From Pseudoruminococcus_B sp937901805 (GTDB lineage: Bacteria > Bacillota > Clostridia > Oscillospirales > Ruminococcaceae): a stretch of 64,000 nucleotides of DNA. Positions 43,800 through 52,493 of this stretch are shown here, piece after piece; the first letter of the stretch is position 1; each line of letters opens with the position of its first letter. The position numbers were made by a program, and so were the translations under genes. The DNA lies in NCBI GenBank assembly GCA_963560245.1, contig CAUWNS010000006.1, positions 27,780 through 91,779 of the forward strand. The letters are read 5' to 3'. Below the pieces are notes generated by a model that saw only the letters and a program-made list of their open reading frames with translations, was not told the origin of the DNA and made no database searches.

Positions 43800-44232
43800 G
43801 TTCTCTATTACACTCCTTGACATTGATTCGTACTGTATTTTCACTGGCAAGCGCACCGTCGATATCCAGCGTATAGTTGAAATCAACCCTGCCGCCGTCC
43901 TCATCCAGAGAGGAGACGATATTCTCTGCCAGCACCCCGATGATAATATTGCCGTATTCCGTACCGTAATGGCACAGGTGGCGCCGTCCGCGTTCCATAA
44001 TCAGCTGGGAGCGCTGCAGCCCATTGCGAATCATCGTCACCCGGTTTTCTCCTTCCACTTTTACTGTGGTGACGGTATCTTCTTCAAACCCTGTGGCCTC
44101 TGATTCCTGATAGACAATATAATATTTCCCATTTTTCTTATAGTAGCTGCCAAAGGTTGTCAGTTCCATTTCATCGCGATCCCCGTCAACCTGCTGTGTA
44201 CTCTGAATCGAGATCAGGACGTCTTTTTTCAA
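43792..44232 (-). CDS. DUF1934 (YwiB-like) protein
   Basis: This 146-residue beta-barrel protein opens KKDVLISIQSTQQVDGDRDE and shows LTTFGSYYKKNGKYYIVYQE and ERGRRHLCHYGTEYGNI, as in the YwiB family of calycin-like barrels. No function is known. It overlaps argS by 8 bases and follows murI by 16 bases on the same strand, so ddl, murI, DUF1934 and argS may form one operon running leftward. Confidence 0.88.
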   Translation of the reverse strand: MKKDVLISIQSTQQVDGDRDEMELTTFGSYYKKNGKYYIVYQESEATGFEEDTVTTVKVEGENRVTMIRNGLQRSQLIMERGRRHLCHYGTEYGNIIIGVLAENIVSSLDEDGGRVDFNYTLDIDGALASENTVRINVKECNREHE

Positions 44233-44248
44233 ATAAGTTCACTCCGTT

Positions 44249-45079
44249 TTACACTTCATAAGAATCAATTGCAATCTGTTCTACCTGGCCGGAAAGGTTT
44301 TCTCCCAAAAAGCGCCCCGCATTTTCCTCAAAATCCTGGGAACTGCTTGCGTAAAACCGGCAGCTTCCCTTTGCCTGCAACGGGTTCAGCAGCGCCTTTT
44401 CAGAAAGAAGCTGTTTTGCAAAACGCGCCCCTTCCCTTCCAGAATCCACCAGGACGACCCTTTCTCCCATGATATCGGCAATCACATCCTGGAGAAGAGG
44501 ATAATGGGTGCATCCGAGAATCAAAGTATCCACGCCTGTCCGTTTAAGCGGTTCCAGATATTCCTCCGCCACTAGGCGGACAATCTGGTTTCCGGTTCCG
44601 AAATATCCATTTTCCACCAGCGGGACAAACAGGGGACAGGCTTGGGAAAACACCTGAAAATGCCCGTCAATCGCCCGGAGCGCTTTTTCATAGGCGCCGC
44701 TTGCAATGGTTGCATTTGTCCCAATGACCCCGATTTTTCCGTTCCTTGTTTGGAGAGAGGCGGCGCGGGACGCATGCTCCACTACTCCGACAAAGGGAAT
44801 CCCCAGGGAATCCCGGCACTCTTCCGGCAGGGCGGAGCTGACCGTATTGCAGGCGCAGAGGATCAGTTTGACGTCCTGTCCGAGCAGAAACCGGATATCC
44901 TGTTTGGAATAGCGGAGGATGGTTTCCCGATCCCGTGTGCCGTATGGGACGCGGGCCGTATCTCCAAAATAGACGACATTTTCGGAAGGGAGCAGGCCTT
45001 GCAGTTCTTTGACCGCAGTCAATCCCCCCAGGCCGGAATCAAACACCCCGATCGGGCGCTTTTTCCGATTTTCTTCCAT
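44249..45079 (-). CDS. murI: Glutamate racemase
   Basis: This 276-residue cofactor-free racemase supplies D-glutamate for peptidoglycan. The catalytic cysteines lie in ILCACNTVSSALP (near 75) and TLILGCTHYPLLQD (near 188). The N-terminal IGVFDSGLGGLTAVKEL and YFGDTARVPYGTR are also conserved. AAGGGGGAG precedes ATG 45079. It follows ddl by 12 bases, so the two D-amino-acid enzymes of cell-wall synthesis are probably expressed together. Confidence 0.96.
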   Translation of the reverse strand: MEENRKKRPIGVFDSGLGGLTAVKELQGLLPSENVVYFGDTARVPYGTRDRETILRYSKQDIRFLLGQDVKLILCACNTVSSALPEECRDSLGIPFVGVVEHASRAASLQTRNGKIGVIGTNATIASGAYEKALRAIDGHFQVFSQACPLFVPLVENGYFGTGNQIVRLVAEEYLEPLKRTGVDTLILGCTHYPLLQDVIADIMGERVVLVDSGREGARFAKQLLSEKALLNPLQAKGSCRFYASSSQDFEENAGRFLGENLSGQVEQIAIDSYEV

Positions 45080-45091
45080 GTGTGCTCCCCC

Positions 45092-46156
45092 TTACCGCGT
45101 AAGCGCGAGCTGGATGAGCATATCCACCATCTTGGCGTTGTCTTTCCCGCTCTGCTCGATGAGCATGGGGTACATACTGATACTGGTAAAACCGGGAAGC
45201 GTATTGACCTCATTGAGGACAACCCTTCCCTCTTTCCGGGTGACAAAGGAATCGATTCGAGACAACCCATAACAGCCCAGTGCGCTGAACGCACGCTTTG
45301 CATAGGCGCGGGCCGTCTGCGCCGTTACCTCGCTGATACGGGCCGGAATATGGACTTTGGAAGCTTCATTGAGATATTTCGCCTCATAGTCATAAAATTC
45401 ATTGGCAGATTCAATTTCTCCCACGCAGGAGATGAAGGCGTCATCCGTCGTGCCGAGCGCCGCACATTCAATTTCAATTCCATCAATCGCCTCTTCAATC
45501 AGGACCTTGTCGTCCTCTTTCAAAGCGACTAGAATCCCCCGTTTGAGCGATTGTTTGTCTGTCGCCTTTGTGACGCCGACCGAAGAGCCTGCATTGGCGG
45601 GTTTGACAAACATCGGGTAGCCGAGCTTTTGGGACAGGCGCGCTTCCATTTCGTCAAACATCTCCAAATCCCGCGCTTTGACAAAGTCCCATTTTGCCAT
45701 CGGGATTCCCGCATTTTCCAGAATAATGTGGGTATAGATTTTATCCATGGTCAAAGCGGACGCACGCGCATCCGAACCGACGAAGGGAATTCCCGCAAGC
45801 ATCAGCATTCCCTGCAGGGTGCCGTCTTCCCCGTTTTTTCCGTGCAGCACAGGGAATACCACGTCAATGTCCAGAGAAGACACAGCGCCGTCTTTTTCCA
45901 AAATGGAAAACCCTTTCTTCCCATTTAAAGAAAACAAAACCGGGCGGTTGCGCTCGTCGGATTCCCACTCTCCGCCCGGGATTGCCGCAGAATCCCCCTG
46001 ATAATAGAAAAAGTCCCCCGCCTTGGTAATGCCGATGGGATAAACTTCATATTTTTCCCGATCAATATGGTCAAGCACCAGGCAGCATGAACGCCTGGAT
46101 ACCTCATGCTCACTGGATACTCCGCCGAACAAAACGGCGACTTTGATTTTACTCAT
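45092..46156 (-). CDS. ddl: D-alanine--D-alanine ligase
   Basis: This 354-residue ATP-grasp enzyme makes the D-Ala-D-Ala dipeptide. It shows VAVLFGGVSSEHEVSRRS at the start, VFPVLHGKNGEDGTLQGML (near 95), KYPMFVKPANAGSSVGVTKA-like (here GYPMFVKPANAGSSVGVTKA) and VNTLPGFTSISMYP near the end. GYPM- and ESANEFYDYEAKYL fit the DdlA form. ATG 46156 follows GGGAGGCG; an ATG 108 bases upstream has no such site. No van-type residues or neighbours are seen. Confidence 0.95.
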   Translation of the reverse strand: MSKIKVAVLFGGVSSEHEVSRRSCCLVLDHIDREKYEVYPIGITKAGDFFYYQGDSAAIPGGEWESDERNRPVLFSLNGKKGFSILEKDGAVSSLDIDVVFPVLHGKNGEDGTLQGMLMLAGIPFVGSDARASALTMDKIYTHIILENAGIPMAKWDFVKARDLEMFDEMEARLSQKLGYPMFVKPANAGSSVGVTKATDKQSLKRGILVALKEDDKVLIEEAIDGIEIECAALGTTDDAFISCVGEIESANEFYDYEAKYLNEASKVHIPARISEVTAQTARAYAKRAFSALGCYGLSRIDSFVTRKEGRVVLNEVNTLPGFTSISMYPMLIEQSGKDNAKMVDMLIQLALTR

Positions 46157-46443
46157 GGTCAGCGCCTCCCAAAATTGGATATCATTATCGGTTTTTCCGG
46201 ATATTCTTTTCAAATCCCAGCCAACTGTGGAAAAAAAGAATGCCTTTTCCCTATCATTGATCAAGCTGTCTTCCCGTTATTTTAACACAACCCTTGCACG
46301 CATGCAATTCTATCCATAGGATATTGAAAAAGTTTCGGAGAAATGCTCAAAACTCCGGATTTTCCATTCCCCAGCCTGTCTGATTTTTCCCAGAAAGCCC
46401 ATTTTCGCTGTTCTGAAAACATGTATAAAAATATATTTATTTC

Positions 46444-46472
46444 TTGATGAAAATAGTGAAATATGCTATCAT
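46444..46472 (+). promoter_or_regulatory. Predicted promoter of the C39-like gene
   Basis: TTGATG (46444-46449) and TATCAT (46467-46472) are spaced by 17 bases. The surrounding 46282-46560 is otherwise AT-rich and gene-free. Confidence 0.55.
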
Positions 46473-46559
46473 TAAGACAGAAAGTAAAGAACGGAAAGGG
46501 AGTGGTTCTTATGTGGAAAAATGGAATATTTTCACTCAAATATGAAAGGAAAAATCCAC

Positions 46560-47717
46560 ATGAAAAAACAGCGAATTTTCTCATTTTTCCTAACCCTGAC
46601 CATTTTATTTTCCGGCTTGTTTACCGGCAGTTCTGCCACCGCAGATCCTCCTTCTGAAAGTGATACGCTTGATTCCATTTCTCAAAACTGGATTAATTCC
46701 CATTATGATGGAAACGCCGAAGTTTCCAGTATTATCCCCGTTTATGTATCTGAAACCCAGTTGGAGGGATACATGATTTCTTTTCTGCAAAATGGTAATC
46801 CTGCCTGATATATTGTTTTAAGTAACACAGAGCAGGAACATCCTATCATCCGGTTTGCCTTGGAAGGTCAGGATCCCTATTCTGAACTAGTAACCATTAA
46901 AAACCAATCCGAGGAATTTTCTGTTTCTTCTCTAGAAGAACCAAAACTTTATACCCATGATTTTCTCTCTTTTGCCGTAAAGCTGCACCGCAATGAAAAG
47001 GAAATTCTTTTTGATCAGGCAACAGGTCCCTGTTCACCAAACGACTATCTTACATGGAATCTTCCTCAAACTCGTGCATCTGTAGATTTTTATGACGCAT
47101 GGGTGCCATTTCCGAATGAAGGTACTATTGCAGAAAGTTCTTCCATCTCTGCAACTACCATCCCATTAAGAATGGAAGATATGCCGGCAAAAGACGGAGG
47201 CGGAACCGCAGGTAATGCTAGAGAAAATATGAACTGCGGGCCGACCGCGCTTACCAATATTATCCGCCTTTACGCAACTTCCAATCTAAACGGGCAAAGC
47301 GCGATGGGAATCTCATTATATCGAAACGGGAGTGTAGAAAACACCTATCGCCGGCTGTCCGTTCTATGCGGCTACGATAAAAAGAACGGTACTTTATTTT
47401 CCAGAATGTCTCCTGCATTAAATACTTACTGTACTGAACAAGGTTTCATTTCTTCTGTAAATACCTATTTAAGAAACTATTGGAGTGATTATACAAGAGA
47501 TATCAATGCAAATAAGCCCATATCAATTTTTGTAAACGGCACTTACAGCGGAGATTATATTGGCCATTATGTAGTTGCAATAGGATATCATCATTACACA
47601 AATGGAGCTAAATATTTAAAGGTTTTTACAGGATGGGAATCCTATGCAACCTATCTGAAGTTCAGACCTACTTGTTTAGATGGCTTTGCAGGACAAGCGG
47701 TTTCTATTCGGGGCTAA
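46560..47717 (+). pseudogene. Secreted C39-like cysteine-peptidase-family protein, interrupted by one TGA
   Basis: ATG 46560 (with AAAGGA upstream) starts a signal peptide (MKKQRIFSFFLTLTILFSGL). The frame is cut by TGA at 46806-46808, codon 83. Without any frame change it continues to 47717 as YIVLSNTEQEHPIIRFALEG; a GGA codon there would read NPAGYIVLS. The C-terminal half has the papain-like signature: MNCGPTALTNIIRLY (cysteine), GDYIGHYVVAIGYHHY (histidine) and KVFTGWESY. Intact length would be 385 residues. Relatives are C39-like or peptidase-like secreted proteins. A single nonsense mutation or a sequence error is likely; an internal start downstream cannot restore secretion. Confidence 0.75.
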
Positions 47718-47740
47718 TTTCATTTTTGAACGGAGGGATT

Positions 47741-48334
47741 ATTTTTAAAAAAAGAATTGCAATCCCCATACTCTATGTCATTTTTCTATTGCTCCTCTTA
47801 GCTCTGGTTTTTCTTTTCCAAAAAGGGTGTATGATAGGGAATCTGCCAATTCCCCACCTGGTTTACCGACATCAGCGGTATCTTTATGTCGGAAGTTCCC
47901 GGGAGCCCTCCAGCTCCGCACAGCCCGTTGATCCAAACGAAATCACCTCCAGCCTTGGCAGCGAAATTGCCGCCGCCTATCTCCAGCAGGAAGAGGAGGA
48001 TACTTTTCTCATCACCCTGTCCGACCTATTTCAGGGCGGGGACGGATCGATGGGATATCACCGCTTTCATCTGACGAGAACAATCGGGCAGTTGTTCTAT
48101 CACGGAAAGCTCTATATGAGTGACGGCACTCTGGAAAAACTGCCCGCCACTGCACGGGATCGGCCTGCTGGGGAAATCCAAAGCGTAATCAGCGACTGGT
48201 ATCTGCCTCATGAGGAGTTTCAGACCAATATCGAAGGCGTGGAAGGGAGCCCCCTTTATACAGATTGGCTGCATTGGGACACCGTCTATCTGCAAATGGG
48301 AGACAGCTACCGAAAACTAGTCGAATACAAATAA
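47741..48334 (+). CDS. Unrecognised membrane-anchored protein without a normal start codon
   Basis: The frame encodes a short basic start (FKKRIAIPILYV), one strong membrane helix (IFLLLLLALVFLFQ) and an extracellular domain of about 150 residues containing LVYRHQRYLYVGSS, EITSSLGSEIAAAYL and GVEGSPLYTDWLHWDTVYLQMG. A perfect GGAGGG (47732-47737) is followed by ATT ATT TTT AAA: no ATG, GTG or TTG lies at the right distance. ATT 47741 is given as a nominal start. Either AUU is used or the start was lost. It follows the broken C39-like gene by 23 bases. I do not recognise the family. Confidence 0.5.
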   Translation: MFKKRIAIPILYVIFLLLLLALVFLFQKGCMIGNLPIPHLVYRHQRYLYVGSSREPSSSAQPVDPNEITSSLGSEIAAAYLQQEEEDTFLITLSDLFQGGDGSMGYHRFHLTRTIGQLFYHGKLYMSDGTLEKLPATARDRPAGEIQSVISDWYLPHEEFQTNIEGVEGSPLYTDWLHWDTVYLQMGDSYRKLVEYK

Positions 48335-48450
48335 CCGTTCTGAACCGACAACCTCCTGAAAACAATTTTCAGGGAGTATTTGAGGGAACAAAAGCCCTGT
48401 ACAAAGAATGGATAGAAAACCAGTGCGCGGGTGCACTCAAAAATCAATCG

Positions 48451-48500
48451 GACCACATTCCAGCAGTTGATCAATCCAGTCACTGGAATGTGGTCTTTTC
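48451..48500 (+). terminator. Terminator after the membrane-protein gene
   Basis: GACCACATTCCAG pairs with CTGGAATGTGGTC around about 20 bases, ending in TTTTCC. It lies about 115 bases after the stop at 48334. Confidence 0.75.
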
Positions 48501-49070
48501 CACGGGGGAACAAAGAAAAACACTCTGTTTAGAAAAACCACTTTTAACAGATATGGTAGATGGGATGGATTTCATACAAAGAACTGAGAGTAAAAATGCG
48601 TATTTTTATTCTGTAAACGCCGCCGATAACCATCCTGCATAATGTTATGTTTATTCATGAAACGGTGTTCAGTGTGTTACATGAAGAGATACAAAATTGC
48701 TGTTTACGCACTCCTCCGAAGGAGCGAACAGGAAATGCTCCTTTGCACAACGGACATTGGGTACGGAGACAGTGTTTTCCGTATCTTGCAGGGATATAAA
48801 ATCTGCACCTTAATCAGAACAGCTCCAAATAAAACCGCGAAGACAAGCGGCCACTACCACTCTGTCCAATCAAGGCCGTAACGCATCACCAGCCTGGAAT
48901 TGAGGGTGGATTTTATCAAAGTAAACTGCTATAATGATGTTGAATGCCAAACTGCGATTTGGGTTTCAGGGAGTGCTATGCAGTTTCCTTCTCTTGCGCC
49001 GGATCATTCCAATAAAATGATCCTCCTGCCGTACAAGGAGATCCCATCGCAAAGAAAAGAATAGGTGGAG
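48501..49070. other. Gap of about 570 bases before the lipoprotein gene
   Basis: Small open frames are present, but none has a ribosome site or a recognisable sequence. A TATAAT at 48930-48935 without a clear -35 box could be the promoter of the lipoprotein gene, giving a leader of about 140 bases. Confidence 0.45.
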
Positions 49071-49090
49071 GAAATGAAATGAAATGAAAT
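49071..49090 (+). repeat. Pentanucleotide repeat (GAAAT)4 between ribosome site and start codon
   Basis: Four exact copies of GAAAT follow directly on GGTGGAG. Each unit creates an ATG; the first three ATGs (49074, 49079, 49084) read ATG AAA TGA and stop at once. Only the fourth (49089) opens the lipoprotein frame. Gain or loss of one unit would shift which ATG lies at the best distance. Confidence 0.9.
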
Positions 49091-49883
49091 GAAAAAATGG
49101 TTCTTAATCGGCTTATCCGTTACGGTGATGCTCATGTCTGCAGGGTGCGGCAGCGCTGAGCCGCAAAGCGCGGTTTCCAAAGATGATGACGGAGCCTCTA
49201 TTGTGAATTCTATAGCCTCCTCGGATGCCTCCGCTGAAGACGATCCGACAGATCTGGAACTTGATGAAAATGCTCCGGAGCATATTACCATGGACAGCAT
49301 CAGCGACGCGACTGCGGTTCCCTTGTACCAGTCGGCCATCATCGATAAAAAGAACATAGATTTTAAATGTGGAGAGGTTCGGTTTCCATCTCAGCTGTAT
49401 GTTGAAAAAACTTTGGAACTGCACTCCGAGGGCAAAACGGATTTCAACGAAGATGATCTGATGGTCAAGGAGTATTTTCAGGACAACCAAAAGCAATACC
49501 TGTTTGCAGAGGCAGACGGCACCCTGCCCGCAACGCGGCCTGCGACGAAGCATGTATTGTCCGCTGACGTCACATCCAATAACGAACCCTATACGCTGTA
49601 AGGACTGACCAAGGCCCACGAGGGCTGGACGGTCACAGAGATCACGGTGGACGGTGCAGCCGGCTTTGTAATCCGTCCGGGCACAGAGAAGTATGACAGC
49701 GGCTTTGCCAGCGTCTTGATCTGCATCAATGCCGGCGCTTACGACCATGCCTATGGGACTACCTATTTCTGCATGGATCTCAGCTATCAGGGTGGTGTGG
49801 CGGAGTATTCCGAGATTGATTTCGATGAGATCACGACGGCTCTCCTGGAGTTGATCACGGTGGATTTCAAACCGGCAGCATAA
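49089..49883 (+). pseudogene. Lipoprotein gene interrupted by one in-frame TAA
   Basis: ATG 49089 starts a lipoprotein signal peptide (MKKWFLIGLSVTVMLMSAGC) with the cysteine at residue 20, then a Ser/Asp-rich linker. TAA at 49599-49601 (codon 171) stops the frame right after NEPYTL. The same frame continues as GLTKAHEGWTVTEITVDGAA and ends YSEIDFDEITTALLELITVD before the stop at 49883. A tyrosine codon in place of TAA would restore 264 residues. I do not know the family. Nonsense mutation or sequence error; the truncated form would still be a lipid-anchored 170-residue protein. Confidence 0.7.
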
Positions 49884-49951
49884 AATATTCATGCAATCAC
49901 TGAAAGGGTGTGGGGGGAAAAACAGAACATATCAGCGAAAAACAGGCTTTA

Positions 49952-49975
49952 CTGAACGGAAGTTCAGGTCTTTTC
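49952..49975 (+). terminator. Weak terminator after the lipoprotein gene
   Basis: CTGAAC-GGAA-GTTCAG followed by GTCTTTTC, about 70 bases after the stop. The stem is short, so this is tentative. Confidence 0.4.
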
Positions 49976-50033
49976 TAATAAATGAACAAACGAAAAAGGG
50001 AGAAACTCCCCATTTGACTAAGGAGGGGCTACT

Positions 50034-51164
50034 TTGTTCTATCTCATCCAAAACGCAGACGTCTATGCGCCGGAGCACCTGGGAATACGGGACATTCTTT
50101 TATGCAACGACAAAATCATCCAAATTGCCGATCACATTGATTTTTCCTTTGATGGGCTTGTGATGATCGATGCGCAGGGAAAAAAGGCAATCCCCGGTCT
50201 GATTGACCAACATGTCCACATCACTGGAGGAGGCGGAGAATCCAGTTTTAAAAGCCGCGCGCCGGAATTAACCCTGACCGACTGTATCGAAAGCGGAGTC
50301 ACCACCCTGGTTGGATTGCTTGGAACGGATTCCATGACCCGCAGTGTGTCAAATCTTGTTGCCAAAACCAAAGCGCTTAATTCAGAGGGCGTGACTGCTT
50401 ACTGCCTGACTGGAGCCTATGAATACCCCTCCCCAACCCTGACAGGGGCGGTGGACGATGACATCATCTTTATCAATGAGGTAATCGGCGTGAAAATCGC
50501 CATTACCGATCACCGTTCTTCCAATATCAGCGCACAGGAACTGTCCAGGCTTGCCACCCAGGTCCGCCTGGCAAGCCTGATCGGGGGGAAAGTCGGAGAG
50601 GTCCACATGCATACCGGGCATGGAAAAAAAGGCTTGTCCGATGTTTTCAGAATCCTGGAAGAAAGCGACATCCCCATCAAGCACTTCCGCCCGACTCACA
50701 TCCAGAACGTCCTGGAAGACGGTATCCGGTTTGCCAATATGGGCGGATACATCGACTTTACCAGTACCGACCCTGTCAGCGTGGCAAAACTGATTGCCGA
50801 AACCCTGCCGAAGGTACCGCTGGATCGGGTCACACTGAGTTCGGATTCCAACGGCAGCATGCCCCAGTGGAATGAAAAAAATGAAGTCATCGGGATTACG
50901 GTTGCCAAAATGACCTCGCTGTTTTCCTGTATCCGGGAACTTGTCCTGCACAATGGGGTACCACTGGAAAACGCCCTGCGCCTGGTCACCCAAAACATCG
51001 CATCCGCTCTGGAAATCTATCCGAAAAAGGGCTGCCTTTCCCCGGACAGCGACGCCGATCTAATCCTGCTTGATGATTCCATGCAGTTTGATACCCTGTT
51101 TGCCAAAGGCCGTCTGATGATGCGGGACAAAGAGATCCTGGCTCACGGCTATTACGGGAAATAG
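50034..51164 (+). CDS. iadA: Isoaspartyl dipeptidase (IadA)
   Basis: This 376-residue amidohydrolase-superfamily enzyme cleaves beta-aspartyl dipeptides formed when aged proteins are degraded. Metal ligands are visible in GLIDQHVHITGGGGE (HxH, near 65), VGEVHMHTGHGKKGL (near 195), HFRPTHIQN (near 222) and LSSDSNGSMPQW (near 280). KIAITDHRSS carries the lysine that is usually carboxylated. The start is TTG 50034, since AGGAGGGG lies 6 bases before it and no ATG is near. It heads a three-gene operon with a small membrane protein and a creatininase-family enzyme. Confidence 0.93.
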   Translation: MFYLIQNADVYAPEHLGIRDILLCNDKIIQIADHIDFSFDGLVMIDAQGKKAIPGLIDQHVHITGGGGESSFKSRAPELTLTDCIESGVTTLVGLLGTDSMTRSVSNLVAKTKALNSEGVTAYCLTGAYEYPSPTLTGAVDDDIIFINEVIGVKIAITDHRSSNISAQELSRLATQVRLASLIGGKVGEVHMHTGHGKKGLSDVFRILEESDIPIKHFRPTHIQNVLEDGIRFANMGGYIDFTSTDPVSVAKLIAETLPKVPLDRVTLSSDSNGSMPQWNEKNEVIGITVAKMTSLFSCIRELVLHNGVPLENALRLVTQNIASALEIYPKKGCLSPDSDADLILLDDSMQFDTLFAKGRLMMRDKEILAHGYYGK

Positions 51165-51181
51165 CAAAAAGGAGAAAACAA

Positions 51182-51421
51182 ATGAAAAGAGCCTTGATTG
51201 GATGCTGCCTGACCTTAACCGGCGCCATCGGGATAGCCGCCTTTTCCATCTGCGCCGCCCTGACCCTTCTCAGCGGATGGTCTACCCCTCCGGGAAGATT
51301 CTGGACGGCCGTTATGGAAGGGGATCTGGTATTCCCTTTCAGCGCCAGCCTACTGCTACTCGTGATCGGGCTTCTTCTTTCAGCAATTGAAATTGTTACT
51401 GGATTTCTGAAAAAACAATAA
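51182..51421 (+). CDS. Small two-helix membrane protein
   Basis: This 79-residue protein has two hydrophobic helices (LIGCCLTLTGAIGIAAFSIC and FSASLLLLVIGLLLSAIEIV) joined by a loop with SGWSTPPGRFW. AAAAGGAG sits 8 bases before ATG 51182. It lies 17 bases after iadA and 23 bases before the creatininase gene, so it is clearly part of that operon. I know no family for it. A small partner of a transporter or a membrane anchor are both possible. Confidence 0.8.
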   Translation: MKRALIGCCLTLTGAIGIAAFSICAALTLLSGWSTPPGRFWTAVMEGDLVFPFSASLLLLVIGLLLSAIEIVTGFLKKQ

Positions 51422-51444
51422 TAACACCTTAGGAGGGATTTCCC

Positions 51445-52206
51445 ATGAGATTGGATTCGATTTCCTGGAAAAAAGCACAGGAATATTTCAGCAAAAAGGA
51501 CATCGCCGTTATCCCGATTGGGAGCACGGAAAACCATGGCTCCCATCTCGCGCTCGGGACAGATTTCCTGGTTCCCTGCGAAATCGCCAAGGCGATTGAC
51601 AAAAAGTGCGAGGCTATCCTTGTCCCCGGCATTCCCTACGGCGTCGCGGATCAGCATGTCGGCTTCCCGGGTACCCTGACGATTGGATATGACGGCCTGC
51701 ATATGATTGTTTCCAAAATTGTCTGGCAGCTCTACGGATACGGCGTGCGCAAGTTCATCTTTTTAAACGGGCATGGAGGAAACAACCCGGTTCTTCAAAA
51801 CATCGGAGTGGAACTCAACGCCAAAGGCGCCATTTCCGCAATGGTCAACTGGTGGACCATTGCCGGTGAACTCAATCCCGCGTGGAAAGGAGGACACGGG
51901 GCCGGAGAGGAAACTGCCGCCATGATGGCAATCAATCCCGATTATGTCCATATGGAGGATTATATGCCGCTTGTCCCCGGGGATCTCTCCGATACCATGC
52001 CCTGTGATGGAATGACCGGGGTAAAATACAAGGGAATCAGCGTATTGATCCCGCGAACTTTCCAAAATATTTCCAAAAGCGGGTGGTTTGGCAATGATGA
52101 CGCCAAAACTGCTACGGTGGAATGGGGCAGGGAAATGCTTGCCGCAACAGCAGATTACATCTGCGACTTTATCAACGAGTTTGACAAACTGGAAATCAAA
52201 AAATAA
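51445..52206 (+). CDS. Creatininase family amidohydrolase
   Basis: This 253-residue protein has the metal ligands of the creatininase fold: PIGSTENHGSHLALGTDFL (Glu, His, Asp, near 28-42), FLNGHGGNNPVLQN (near 110) and GGHGAGEETAAMMA (near 155). The family covers creatinine amidohydrolase, the mycofactocin-peptide hydrolase MftE and a deformylase of flavin synthesis. No mycofactocin genes are here. Being with iadA, it may open a cyclic or amide compound related to peptide or purine breakdown; that is inference. AGGAGGG precedes ATG 51445. Confidence 0.88.
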   Translation: MRLDSISWKKAQEYFSKKDIAVIPIGSTENHGSHLALGTDFLVPCEIAKAIDKKCEAILVPGIPYGVADQHVGFPGTLTIGYDGLHMIVSKIVWQLYGYGVRKFIFLNGHGGNNPVLQNIGVELNAKGAISAMVNWWTIAGELNPAWKGGHGAGEETAAMMAINPDYVHMEDYMPLVPGDLSDTMPCDGMTGVKYKGISVLIPRTFQNISKSGWFGNDDAKTATVEWGREMLAATADYICDFINEFDKLEIKK

Positions 52207-52212
52207 CCTTTG

Positions 52213-52251
52213 AAAAAGAGCTTGCCGGGATTTTCCGGCAAGCTCTTTTTC
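52213..52251 (+). terminator. Terminator of the iadA operon
   Basis: AAAAAGAGCTTGCCGG pairs with CCGGCAAGCTCTTTTT, a 16-base-pair stem, just after the stop at 52206. Confidence 0.93.
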
Positions 52252-52292
52252 AATTCTCAAACAAAGCCCTGAAACAGGATTTTCACAGGTTT

Positions 52293-52493
52293 TTATCCCG
52301 CATAGGGGAGAAACTCATGGAGGTGGTTTAATCTCCAGAAAGCCTCCTGGAAGATCTGATCTACGGATTTCTGATAGGATGCAAAATCCACGGGCGGTTC
52401 CTCCTCCATAATTTCAGAGTAGATCCGCGCCATCTCCTTCTCACCGGGCATGTTGCCGGTAATCAGCCCATCCAGCAATTCTTCAATCTTCAT
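52293..52493 (-). CDS. Small acidic protein coupled to an ECF sigma gene
   Basis: This 66-residue, acidic, helical protein (MKIEELLDGLITGNMPGEKE, ending FLPYAG) overlaps the end of the frameshifted ECF sigma gene by 11 bases. The position is where anti-sigma factors are usually found, but it has no membrane helix and no zinc motif. I do not recognise it. It may be a short anti-sigma or a regulatory peptide, or only a helper. No separate promoter is visible. Confidence 0.55.
   Translation of the reverse strand: MKIEELLDGLITGNMPGEKEMARIYSEIMEEEPPVDFASYQKSVDQIFQEAFWRLNHLHEFLPYAG

Noticed and set aside
46560..46808. TGA at codon 83 as selenocysteine
   Set aside because: The continuation fits glycine at this place, no SECIS-like hairpin is evident just after the TGA, and the protein is not of a selenoprotein family.
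48642..48881. A 79-codon frame after the membrane-protein gene
   Set aside because: No ribosome site, no hydrophobic or family pattern; probably chance.
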